64,000 nucleotides of DNA, from positions 34,707,677-34,771,676 of the forward strand of contig CM039510.1 in assembly GCA_022432975.1 (NCBI GenBank), given 5' to 3'. The stretch comes from Begonia masoniana. Lineage: Eukaryota; Streptophyta; Magnoliopsida; Cucurbitales; Begoniaceae. The translations under genes were made by a program, and so were the position numbers. The notes under the pieces are model-generated. The model was not told where the DNA came from. It saw only the letters and a list, made by a program, of their open reading frames with translations, and ran no database searches. Shown here piece after piece: positions 10,391 to 21,320 of this stretch; position 1 is the stretch's first letter; each line of letters begins with the position of its first letter.

Positions 10391-12137
10391 ATGACTAGAA
10401 GTGGGACAATCCATAACAATAACCGAGATAAAAATATTCTACCAACCGAGGAACCTAGCCATAAGGATGGAAAGTCTAGTGTTCAAGGCCAAATTGATAA
10501 TATCAATCTTAAGTTGGAAAATATTACCCAATGGATGATGAGAAATGACCGTGCTAGAACCCCTCAAGAACCCACACCTAGGAGAAGGACCAAGCACCCT
10601 AGGAGAAGATTCCAACGTGAGGAGTTTGTGGTTGATACCGATTCCGAAGATGAGGAGTTTACTTTTGCACCTAATAGACGAGGGCACAATGAGAATTTAA
10701 AACATATCAAGTTATCCATTCCTCCATTTAGTGGGACTTGTAATGGAGATGTGTTCTTAGACTGGGTAGATAAGGTGAAAAAAGTTTTTGATTACTATGG
10801 TTACTTAGAAAATGTGAAACTTCAATTAGTACCACTTGAGTTCTCTGGCTATGCGAGTCTATGGTGGGCAAATCTTAAAGCTCAAAGGATAAAAGATAGA
10901 GAAGAACTCATCACTACTTGGAAGGTCATGAAGGTCCTAATGAGGAAAAGATTTGTACCGAGTTATTACAAACAAGTGTTATTTCTACAAATTCAGAATT
11001 CAAGACAAAATTCTCAATCCGTTAGAGAATATCTTACAGAATTTGAAACACTTAAGATCCGTAGTGGATTAGAAGAACTAGAGGATCTAGTGATAGCAAG
11101 ATTTGTTAAAGGATTAAACCTGGAAATTAGTGATTTGGTAGAATTGCAATCATTGGATTCTATTGACGTGGTAATACAGTATGCCCTAAAAGTAGAAAGG
11201 CAGGTGAAATGCAAAGGAAAGGTTTCTACTACTCGTTTCCCTCCAAAGAACGAGAGTTCATTTAAAACACCACCCAAGTTAGATAATAAAAGACCATTCA
11301 CTAAGAGTTGGCCCGTGAAAGGAAATGAGAGAAAGCCCTTAACCAAAGATGAAAATTGCCGTAAGACACGTGAAATCAAGTGTTTTAAGTGCCTAGGTTC
11401 AGGATACATGTATGCTCAATGCACTAATCGTAGTGTAATTGATCTTAGGGCTGACATGGGAGAGATAGAGAGTGAAGATGAACAGACGGTAGATTCCAAC
11501 GAGGAGTCTGAAACCCAAGAAGAAGTATTCCATGCCCAAGAAGGTCCACTAGTAATGATGATTAGAAGAATCCTCGTAACCAAAACTAGTGTGGAAAACT
11601 GTCAACAGGAAAATATATTCCATAGCCGTTGCCTGATTAAGGATCGAGTATGCTCGCTTATCATAGATGGAGGTAGCTGTACTAATGTAACTTCCCAAGA
11701 ACTTGTGAATAAATTAGGTCTAGACACTACTACACACCCTATCCCATACAGGCTACGATGGTTAAATGACAACGATGACATTAAGGTTGCAAAGCAAGTG
11801 AGTATCGAATTCGCCATAGGCGGTTGTACCTATGAATGCTAGTCATTTACTTCTAGGTAGGCCATGGCAGTTTGGCAGAAATGTGTCGCACAATGGTTTC
11901 ACGAACTACTATTCTTTGAGTTTTGGTGGAAAGTTAATCAAGCTGACAGCGCTCAAGCCCGAACAGGTTGCTCAGGATGAAGAGACCAGAAAGAAGGGTA
12001 GAGAGAAGACCAACCTCTTTCTATCACAAAAAGGATTAAGGAAATCACTGTTGGGGGAAACACCTCTCATACTTATGTCATTTAGAGATAGGATGGAAGA
12101 ATTAGGAGAGATTCCGAACATGGTACGAAACCTTTAG
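10391..12137 (+). pseudogene. CRM-like gypsy element A: Gag and protease, truncated
   Basis: The likely start is the ATG at 10391 (MTRSGTIHNNN), since the second copy begins MKTRSS at the same place; the open frame itself extends back to 10358. Gag carries a retrotransposon gag domain (GYASLWWANLKAQR, MRKRFVPSYYKQ, VREYLTEFE), then a zinc knuckle reading CFKCLGSGYMYAQC, in which the zinc-binding histidine is tyrosine. The second copy keeps His. A protease-like segment follows (IIDGGSCTNVTS). At about 11820-11832 a short deletion shifts the frame; 11832-12137 resumes in another frame with NASHLLLGRPWQF. All of RT, RNase H and integrase is missing. The family is closest to CRM/Reina-type chromoviruses from memory of the Gag pattern; the lineage call is moderate. 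Confidence 0.82.
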
Positions 12138-13274
12138 AATTGATATAAGGATGATTTTCCATAAGAACTACTGTTGTCATGGTTCGGACCTTTGTCAATA
12201 AAATGGCTCAAACTTTTAAATTCGAAAATGTAATTGAGTATATTTATATTTAAAGAATGTATAAATATACGTTGGAGAAGTTCGATTGAAGAAAGGATAC
12301 GTTAAAAAGTGACAACCATTAAACCACTGTTGCAAAGGGTTAAGTGGCAAAATTGCTATGGTTTTACATGGAGAAAAAGAAAGGAAGAGAGAGAGAGAGA
12401 GAGAAAAGAAAAGAAAGAAGAAAAAAAAAAGTAAGAGAGAGAGAGAGAAAAAGAAAACGCATAGAAGAAAAAACGAGGGAAGGAAGGAAAAAAAAGGAAG
12501 GAAAAAAGTGATTTTCGTTGATCGTCCTTTAGAGAAAATTGTCCAGCTCGTTGAGAGGATCATTTTGGTGGAAAAATTGATAGATTCGGAGGAGATTTTT
12601 GATTAAAATGAAGGAACCGACAAGTCGGTAAGTAAATCTAACAGTTAAAATAGTTAGTTTATGCTTTATTGCATTACTAGGTGAAGATAGTTTACATTTC
12701 TGCATTGGAATTAGATAGGATAGAGTTTGATTGAGGATTGAAGAGATAAATTGATGTTTTTTTGATGATGTAAATGAATTGAATTGTTTTGTTGTAAAAA
12801 GAATATGTTTTTGATTTGTATTGAAATGTATAAAAAGGAAATATTTTGGAAACCGATGAGTTACAAAGTATTATTTTTAAAACAATATTTTACGTTGAAT
12901 TGAACATATTGATATCAATGGCATGGGTGGGTTGAGTTGCATTGTTTTAAACATGCATAGCATTGCTTTATAACTGTGAGATAGCTTTCTAGTTACTGAA
13001 GAAAAAGCTAGTGTCCCAACTAATTCTAATAATTCCAGAAAGAGGAAAAGGATATGTGATAACTCTTAATTTAGAGTTATTTTATACTATTTTTAATTGA
13101 TAGAACTTGTATAATTTGAGTGAATGTAAAAAGAAATTAGTGAAATTTATTGAAATGTTGCAGCATCAAGAGATTGGTTGAATTTAACGTATTTCATGCA
13201 TATTCTCGAAAAAACAAACAGATTTGTATCACTAATTTGAATCTTATATTTTCTTATTTGAATGCAGATTTATT
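12138..13274 (+). other. Unassigned non-coding stretch with purine-rich tract
   Basis: AT-rich sequence without a credible gene. Positions 12368-12510 are a GA-rich low-complexity tract on the plus strand. The motif CAAGTCGGTAAGTAAATC near 12620 looks like a splice donor but has no partner I can support. It may be remains of another LTR. Confidence 0.5.
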
Positions 13275-14654
13275 TGTAACACCCGGTTTCATTGAACCAA
13301 TTTATTTAACCAACTTGCAGTGTATGTTTTATGGATAAAATTGGGAGAATTAGTGATTAGGTTAATAAATGACTAAGTAATGACATAATAGTAAATAGAG
13401 AATTAAAGTGATAACCTATTTAATGAAAGAGGTTTTGTGATTAATGCACTGTAGCCGCCACTATTTTCCATACTTTCTCTCTCGGTATTCAGCTCAAGCT
13501 CAGTAGAGAGGAGTATAGATGTGAGCTTTGGTGAATGCTGTAGGTAGGAGTTAGTTTCGATTTTGTGGTAAATCAGGAATACACCATTTATGGAACTCCC
13601 AAACTAGATTCCTTAGGTTTCTGGATAGAATAGAGTGAGGTTTATTAAAAATCTAATTGATATTCTGTTTATGACATAGGTGAGCGAAACTTCCGAAGTA
13701 GTTTGAAACCGAGCATTTCTAGGAAGCCAGGTAAGTGGAGTATGCATGAGCTTTTGGGCCTACATCACAAAACAGTAGGAATATATATGTTTGAATTTGT
13801 CTGTATAGTATGCATCATATTTTGAAAGAATGCGAAAATGAATTTACATGTATTGGTTTGGTGAGAAATGAACAGATTGCAACAAATAAACTATTAAGGG
13901 AACTAATCCGCCCCTTAACTTATGAAAAGGATGTATGACTTTGAGAAAATTGATCCGCATCCCAATGGAATTTAGGATCAGATTAGTTATTAAGGGAACT
14001 AATCCGCCCATTAACTTATGAAGAGGATGTATGACTTTGGGAAAAATGATCCAACTCCCAATGGAACAGAGGGATCAAATCAGTGAAAGAATGTAAATGC
14101 AACTGAGATATGAAAGTAGAAACTGCATTATTAGGATTTATGTTTCAGCATTTCATTTCGTTATTGCTTCACTTATTTAGCATTAGGCTAATAGATAAGT
14201 TTTGTGATGTAGGTGAAGAAGTCTTAGAAGGTGTGTTCTCTGAGCATGTTGAGGAATAGGTTGTTGGGTGAGCACATTCATGCCTCGACTTGGTGAACTA
14301 ATGGGGCGGTTTAACTATTGTCAAATTATGAAGTTTTAGTGGTTAAGTGTCTTGTGGAAGTATGCAGAGAGTTTTAATAACATTAATAGCTCTGGTGTTT
14401 TTAACAACTTTATGTTTTTTTTATTTTTTTGAACATGAAAAACATGATTTGGTTTAGAGGTAGTTGCTTTACTGGATATTTTTAGTAAGTTGTGAACTTA
14501 GGTTGTTTTGATCGATTTTTAGTAAAATGCTCAAGCTTTTTTGGTAGTCGGAGTTTTCCTGGTATAGAGCGAAAATAGTTGTTATGCTGTTATGATTGAG
14601 TGTTTTATCTATCGGTGGATGCAGTCCACCGGTGGATGTTGAGTGTTTTGTCTA
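13275..14654 (+). repeat. Family B gypsy LTR, 3'-truncated
   Basis: It starts TGTAACACCCGG and is homologous to the inverted LTRs at 19244-21320 and 38218-40288: shared blocks include GCCAGGTAAGT, GGGCCTACATCACAAAACAG and the paired GATCC boxes at 13900-14070. It carries the putative splice pair at 13730/13731 and 14212/14213, and an ATG frame at 14140-14259 that ends with tail GEEVLEGVFSEHVEE. It breaks off where the family C LTR begins. Confidence 0.8.
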
Positions 14655-17157
14655 TGTAACACCCCTAGTACTGTACCCATTTACCCGTATAAATTTTTCA
14701 TTTTTTATTTTACTTTTTAAATAAAACTTTACGCGGAATTTATACTGAAGTTGAAATCAGAACTGAAACCGGAATTGAAATCAAACCTTAAAATCGTTTG
14801 AAACAAAACATTTAATAACTAAATAAAACTTAAAAACATTTAATAAAATAACTTAAATACATTCAGAAAAGGGGAGGGCAGAATTGGTATTCTGCCACCC
14901 AAAAGGAAGCAGCGACCGGGCGCTGCCATTTGCAGCGCTCGGTCGCCATGTGCGCTGCACAATGCAGCGCACGATCGCTGCATTGTGCAGCGATCGAGCG
15001 CTGCACTTTGCAGCGACCAGTCGCTGCACTTTGCAGCGACCAGTCGCTGCACTTTGCAGCGACCAGTCTCATTTGTTTTCTCTGGAATTCGAGAATCCAG
15101 AGAGCAACCCAAACATTACAGAGAGCCGATTTCAACATTTCATTATATTTCATCCATTTCGTTACTCAGCATTGCACCCTAATTAAACGATATAAACCTA
15201 CGTTAAACTTTCGTAAAAACGAACTGCATGGATACATTTAAAAGTTGTCTAATCCTCCTGTTACAAATTTCCAAGCAGTTCCAGTAAAAACTATAAAAAT
15301 ACAGATTTCCAAAATGTTTAAAACCATCAAACCTATCCAATCCGAACATAACTTTCTACATATCTTTTTCAAAATAACCCCGTACCCTCAAAATACCGTA
15401 CTTACATCCCCACGGGTCAGGTGAGCATCGACTGCGCAACACACTCCCGCAGGCATTCTCCATCAACAGCATCAGACATCGAGAGGAGGAACGTCGTCCT
15501 CACCTGGTTCGATGTCACCTAACACGTCACCTACACCATACAGACACACTATGAGCTAACAGGCTCAGTAAATCCTACGTAAATGCAGATGCGTGCAGTG
15601 CATATGAAGTTCGGAAATCAAGCATAACAGAGCGTCTCAGACAGTATATCATCGAGATCTCATCCCCTTAACCGAAGGGGGCCCATCCAGCGGTCGGACT
15701 ACCCCGTGCGGTTAGAGGAGGGGGGAACACGCTTACAACACGTACAGCCGTGCCCGAGCCCCACCTCGCATGACCAGATAACAGATTACGTTCATTAATT
15801 ACAGTACATGAGATGTGGTATCGGCCAGACCCTTAATCGGCCCGCACGATAGATCAAGAGCCCCCAATTTATGGGCCACATGGTTTTCAGAAAACATCGT
15901 GCAGTGCAGAAATTCGTTTTCATGCCAAGTTAAAATACGTGATGCATGGACAGTTCAATATAAAAGTAAACAAACAAGCATGCGTACCATCAAGACTGTA
16001 AATGAAATAACCTACAAAACGTTTAAACCTAACTACCCAACCAAAGCAGTTAAAACAATCAATCCTCCAAGATCCTCGACGCTAAATTGAAGTACGGTGT
16101 AGGCCAATCGGCCAGAGTAAGTCACGAGAACTTACCTTGAGCGCACAGATTCTCGAGCTTCGTCCAAGAGAGTCGTTCACCTAAGCAATTCAAGGCGTTT
16201 ATCGTTAAAACGAATTTAAACTTCTAAACGTCCAAATTCAACGAAACCTTAACTAAGGAATTCCTTAAAACTTCTAACTCATCAAATCGAGATATTTATT
16301 CGAACAATTTACGCTCGGCACCTAAATTCTCGAATTACGAACTTTTCCGAAAACTCGAAAATTCTCGGATTTTAAACTTTTTCACAAATTAATTTAACTT
16401 CGTCTAATACGTTCAATACAGCCTTTATACACTTAATCACAGCAAATCAATGAGTTTCGGATCCTAAATCTCGATTTTTATCAAAACCCTAACTAAAACC
16501 TAATTGTTTAAAACTCTGAAATCATCGGAATAAAAGTTCTAAGATCGAAGATACGTACCTAGGATTGCAATAGGAGGAAGAATCACGAAGAACGGACGAG
16601 AAATCGGAAGTCGGAAGTGGAAAGCTCGTCGGCGGCCGTGAGTTTTCGCGCGAGGGAGGGAGGAAGAAACAGAGAGTTCTTCTCTCTGGAAAGTGATTTT
16701 CGTTAGAAAATCACAAAGGCATTTTGCCTTTTAATAGATAATGAAAATTAAACCCTCAAATGACGATTTTGCCCTTTCTTAACTTTTTATATTAGTTTTG
16801 TCATTCGTTTCGTTAATCGTCCAACGATTCGAATTCACGAAAACTCCATATTTTGCCAATAGCTCTTGTTCATCACCAGGGCTTTATTAAAACTGTCCGT
16901 TTGCAATTTGGACCTTGTTTACTATTTTTACCGAAACGTTCCCCATATTACAAGAAATGTAATTACTCGGAATATAGCGTCTAAACTCCAAAAATTCTCA
17001 TAATTTCCTTAAAATTCCTATTATTCATTAGAATCGTAATGACGCTTTCTTTTCGTGAAACGGACCTGATTTGACATATTTACCAAAAATGCCATTAAAT
17101 AATGAAATAATAATATAACATAATATATCCAAAAATCCGTACAAGCCAGATATTACA
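14655..17157 (-). repeat. Family C gypsy LTR (3' LTR of the inverted pol)
   Basis: A 2,503-bp LTR on the minus strand, from TGTAATATCTGG at 17157 to GGGGTGTTACA at 14655. A minus-strand polypurine tract and the pol stop codon lie directly beyond 17157. It differs from families A and B in sequence but shares their layout: a donor (minus GCTCAAG|GTAAGT at 16136/16135), an intron of about 605 nt, an acceptor GGTGTAG, and an in-phase acidic tail ending at a stop near 15475. A palindrome cluster occupies 14912-15063. Confidence 0.82.
14912..15063. repeat. Six consecutive palindromes in family C LTR
   Basis: Inverted repeats: arms 14912-14926/14932-14946 (one mismatch), 14950-14959/14963-14972, 14972-14982/14986-14996, 14999-15005/15009-15015, 15020-15028/15032-15040 and 15043-15051/15055-15063. 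The inner arm is always CGCTGCA/TGCAGCG, while outer bases differ between units but stay complementary. Confidence 0.85.
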
Positions 17158-17175
17158 TTCTACCCTCCTTATTCA
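17158..17175 (-). promoter_or_regulatory. Polypurine tract of the inverted pol element
   Basis: On the minus strand AAGGAGGGTAGAA lies directly before the LTR start TGTAATATC at 17157. Confidence 0.7.
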
Positions 17176-17197
17176 GAATTTTGTCCACAAAATTAAA

Positions 17198-19190
17198 TCA
17201 TACAAACAAATCAGGATACTTAGTCATCATATCCTGCTGTCGTTCCCACGTCGCCTCTTCCACCTCGTGATTCCGCCATAGAACTTTGACTAGCGGAATT
17301 TCTTTGTTGCGTAGAACCTTGATGGAATGCTCCAAAATACGTACCGGCCTCACCTCATAGCTCAAGGTAGGCTGTACCTCAATCTCTGTAGCCTCCACAA
17401 TATGCGACGGATCGCGCAAGCACTTCCGAAGCATAGATACATGAAACACGTCGTGGATACCCTCCATAGAAGCCGGAAGCTGTAATCTGTACGCCAACTT
17501 CCCGATCCTCTTCAGAATAGGAAAGGGCCCCACATAACGAGGGTTCAACTTACCCCTCCTTCCAAATCTCGCTACGCCTTTGAACGGAGAAACTTTCAAG
17601 TAGACCTCATCGCCTTCCTCGAGCTCCAGCTCTCTCCGTCTGGTATCAGCATAGCTCTTCTGCCTGCTCTGTGCTACCTCTATACGCTGTCGAATGATGG
17701 CAATCTTCTCTGCCGTCTGCTGTAGAATCTCAGGACCAACGATGCTGGCCTCGCCAACCTCGTCCCAATACAACGGAGATCTACACTTTCGACCATACAG
17801 CGCCTCATATGGAGCCATGCCAATAGTAGCCTGGAAGCTGTTATTGTACGAGAACTCGATCAGTGGCAAATACCTGCTCCACGATCCCTGAAACTCAAGC
17901 ACACACGCTCTGAGCATATCCTCCAAAATCTGATTTGTCCTCTCTGTCTGACCATCAGTCTTAGGATGAAACGCTGTGCTGAAGTTAAGCTGAGTCCCCA
18001 TAGCTTTGTGCAGACTCTTCCAGAATTTCAATGTAAACCTCGGATCTCGATCCGAGACAATAGAAACCGGCACTCCGTGCAACTTCACAATCTCCTGTAC
18101 ATAGAGCTCTGCGAGCTGATCCATAGAAGACGCCATCTTCACATGCAAAAAGTGAGCCGACTTTGTCAATCGGTCCACAATAACCCAAATGCCGTCATGG
18201 CCTCTCGTAGTCCTCGGGAGCCCCACAATGAAATCCATGGAGATCAGCTCCCACTTCCACTCCGGAATCGGCAGTGGTAACAGTGTTTCAGCGGGTCTCT
18301 GGTGCTCAGCCTTTACCTGCTGACATACTAGGCAGGTCTCAACGTACTTGGCAACCTCCCTCTTCATGTTCGGCCACCAGAAGTGCTGTCTCAAATCCCG
18401 GTACATCTTGGTACTCCCCGAGTGCACAGAATATGCCGAAGAATGTGCCTCGGCCAATATCTCTTTCTTTAGATCCTCGTCACTAGGCACGTACCACCTA
18501 TGCCTGAACTTCAGAATACCATCCTCTGATAAATGGAAATCTGACGAGTCTCCCAATTTCATGCTCGATCGAAGCTCCATACACTCCGTATCACTCTGCT
18601 GAGCCTCGCGTATACGATCAAGAATAGTTGGCCTGAGAGAAATGTTGGCAAGCATATAGGACAACTCTGCCACTATCTCCACGTCGAATCTCTCAATCTC
18701 AGACCGCAGCGTAGCTGACATCGCTGCTAATGATGGCTGACTCGCAGAAGGCACTCTACTCAATGCATCAGCTACCTTGTTCGCCTTTCCTGGGTGGTAC
18801 TTGATATCAAAATTGTAATCATTGACGAACTCAAGCCATCGCCTCTGTCGCATATTCAGCTCTTTCTGCGTAAATAAGTACTTCAAGCTCTTGTGGTCGG
18901 AAAATATCTCGCACTGCTGCCCATATAAATAATGCCTCCATATCTTTAGTGCGAAGACCACAGCTGCTAACTCGAGGTCGTGCGTGGGGTAATTCTGCTC
19001 GTACGGCTTCAACTGCCGAGAAGCATAAGAAATAACTCTACCCTCCTGCATCAATACACAACCGAGTCCCATTCCCGATGCATCACAATAAACACTGTAT
19101 CTGACACCTTCATCAGGTAGCGCCAGTACTGGAGCAGTGGTCAATCTCTGCTTTAACTCCATAAAGCTGTCATAACAAGCAGACGATTGG
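17198..19190 (-). pseudogene. Tekay-like gypsy pol: RNase H and integrase, 5'-truncated but open
   Basis: An uninterrupted 654-codon frame (19162 to 17198) plus a few upstream in-frame residues ([13 protein letters not shown]). It covers RNase H ([12 protein letters not shown], then the catalytic SDHKSLKY region and ADALSR), the HHCC zinc domain, the integrase core ([30 protein letters not shown]) and a chromodomain-like C terminus ([16 protein letters not shown]). The ATG at 19162 is internal. Gag, protease and RT are absent: about 30-60 nt upstream the sequence jumps to a PBS. The protein is clearly related to the family A pol but not the same family. No stop or frameshift is visible, so this part is less decayed than most of the window. 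Confidence 0.9.
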
Positions 19191-19228
19191 CACTGATGAG
19201 TAATCTTTTGAACGGTTTAACTGACATG

Positions 19229-19240
19229 TCTCTGATACCA
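19229..19240 (-). promoter_or_regulatory. Primer-binding site beside family B LTR
   Basis: Reading minus, TGGTATCAGAGA lies three bases after the LTR end at 19244. This makes the LTR at 19244-21320 a 5' LTR on the minus strand. Confidence 0.8.
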
Positions 19241-19243
19241 TAC

Positions 19244-21320
19244 TATAACGCCACGAATTATATAAACCCGGTTCGTTACTCATAGCTCGAACATAACTAA
19301 GAAACTTCGGACTAAATTTAAAACTTCACTCGAAAGTCAAAATTTGACATTTTCTAAAACTTCAAAACATTTAAAGACTTGCAGCGGAAATCATTTAAGC
19401 AAAAATAGAGTTAAACAAAACTATAAAAACAATGTTTGAATAATCGGTTGGAATATTAAGAAATAATCGACCAAAGAAAGTAAAGGTTTAATCGTGAAAT
19501 ACTTGAAAAGTTACAGAAGTCAAACGTATCTGCCGCTGAGCAAAGTCAACAGAAGAGACTGAAACAGAAAACAGAAGGCTTCTTCCGGTGACAAAACGAC
19601 AAAAACTTTGGCTACGTCATCTGGTGGATTTAACAAACGACGTCCACCGGTGATTAAACGACAAAATCCATTTTTCCTTCACAAGACAAAACAAAACTGG
19701 ATACATCGCCCGGTCACTAAGTGACAAAAACCCATTGCTCGCAACCACCGGTCATAAGACGACAAAAGTCTTCCTACATCTACCGATGACGTCAGCCAGA
19801 TGATTTCCTTCACCCGAAAGACTAAATCTCGCATCCACCGGTGACGTCAGCTGGATGATTTCCTTCATCCGATCGACTTTATCTCACATCCACTGGTGAC
19901 GTCAGCCGGATGATTTTCTTCATCCGAATCGACTTTATCTCACATCCACCGGTGAACTTCATTCACCAATGGTTGAACTTACAAATTTCACTCAAAGCAT
20001 TCAAAACAACCTGACCCTAAATAACGTCTGACATTCAACAAATAACCATTAACAAAAGAACAACATCTATATCCTCGACATAACTTTGGAAGTAACAAAC
20101 TCCAACTACATTTTAAATCACGTTTTCTTTGGCTGAGAAGAAATTCCCAAGGGTATCAAAACATCAAATAACTACTGAAACTTCACCTACAGACAAGTGT
20201 TAAACCGCCTCATCAGAACACCAAACCGTGGCAAGAATGTGCTCCAACAGCTTCGCCTATTCCTCAGTAAATTCAGAGAATTCTCCAGTAGTTACCTCCA
20301 CACCTACATCACAAAACTCAACTATTAGCCTAATGCTAAGTAAGTAAAGCAAATGAAATGGAATACTAAAACATAAATCCTAATCATGCAGTTTCTACTT
20401 TCACAACTCAGTTGCAATTTTGTTCATTCACTGATATGATCCCTCGGTTCCATTGGGAGGTGGATCAATTGTCCCAAAGTCATACATCCTCTTCTCAATT
20501 AAGGGGCGGATTAATTCCCTTAACAGCTAATCTGATCCCTCAATTCCATTGGGAGTGGGATCAGTTCTCCCAAAGTAATAAATCCTCTACTCGATTAAGG
20601 GGCGGATTACTTCCCTTAATAGCTAATCTGTTTCAATCTGTTCATACCTTGCCATAACATTTCATATAAATTTATTTTCGTATTTCTTCAAAAACATGAT
20701 GCATGACATAAAGAAAACACTCAAACATGCATAAACCTACTGTTTTGTGATGTAGGCCCGAAGGCACACACAATACTTCACTTACCTAGCTTCCCGAGAG
20801 ATTCCTGGTTGCAGGATATTCCAAGAGCTGGCTCACCTAAAACATAAACACATCATTACTTAAACTTCATTCTAAACATTCGAAAATCTAAGGGGCTAGT
20901 CCTGGGAGTTCTTTTCTTCACCATTCCCGATTCCACTCTAAACCCCAAATCTCATCCCTCACTCACAGCACTTCTAAAAGGCATACATTGTCATCCATCA
21001 GTTACCTAGACACTAAAGCAGCAAGTAATCGAATCAAAACTTACCTTGGTTGAAGAAAAAAAATCGGGCAGGGGATTCGCCTAAAGGTTCCTATTAGAGA
21101 ACTGATGGCCGAGAGAGAGGGATAAACAGAATGGCGGCTACAGTGCATTAAACCCAAAACCTCTTTCCTTAAATACATTATCCACTTTTAAATATCTAAT
21201 TACCCTTGTGCCCCCGTATACTCATTAACTAACCTAATCACTTTTTCTCCAAATTCTTCAAAAAATAGTACATCATAATTTTATAAATTAAATTTGGTTT
21301 AATAGGAACCGGGTGCTACA
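19244..21320 (-). repeat. Family B gypsy LTR, full length (2,077 bp)
   Basis: On the minus strand it starts TGTAGCACCCGG (21320) and ends GGCGTTATA (19244), the expected final ACA having become ATA. It matches the solo LTR at 38218-40288 along its length. It contains the putative donor (minus AAGCTAG|GTAAGT at 20786/20785), acceptor GATGTAG (20304) and in-phase tail GVEVTTGEFSEFTEE. Several CATCCACCGG-TGACGTCAGC motifs lie at 19780-19920. The sequences just outside its two ends do not form a target duplication. Confidence 0.85.

Noticed and set aside
12358..12606. 82-codon ORF rich in Lys, Arg and Glu
   Set aside because: It is a translation of a GA-rich low-complexity tract, with no homologue or coding signal.
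14840..15241. Several overlapping ORFs of 64-103 codons on both strands
   Set aside because: They arise from the palindrome cluster, which is open in many frames; peptides are repeats of CTLQRPVAAL type.
14655..21320. A normal element with LTRs at 14655-17157 and 19244-21320
   Set aside because: The two LTRs do not align, and the bases outside (GTCTA on the left, ACGTC on the right) are not a duplication.
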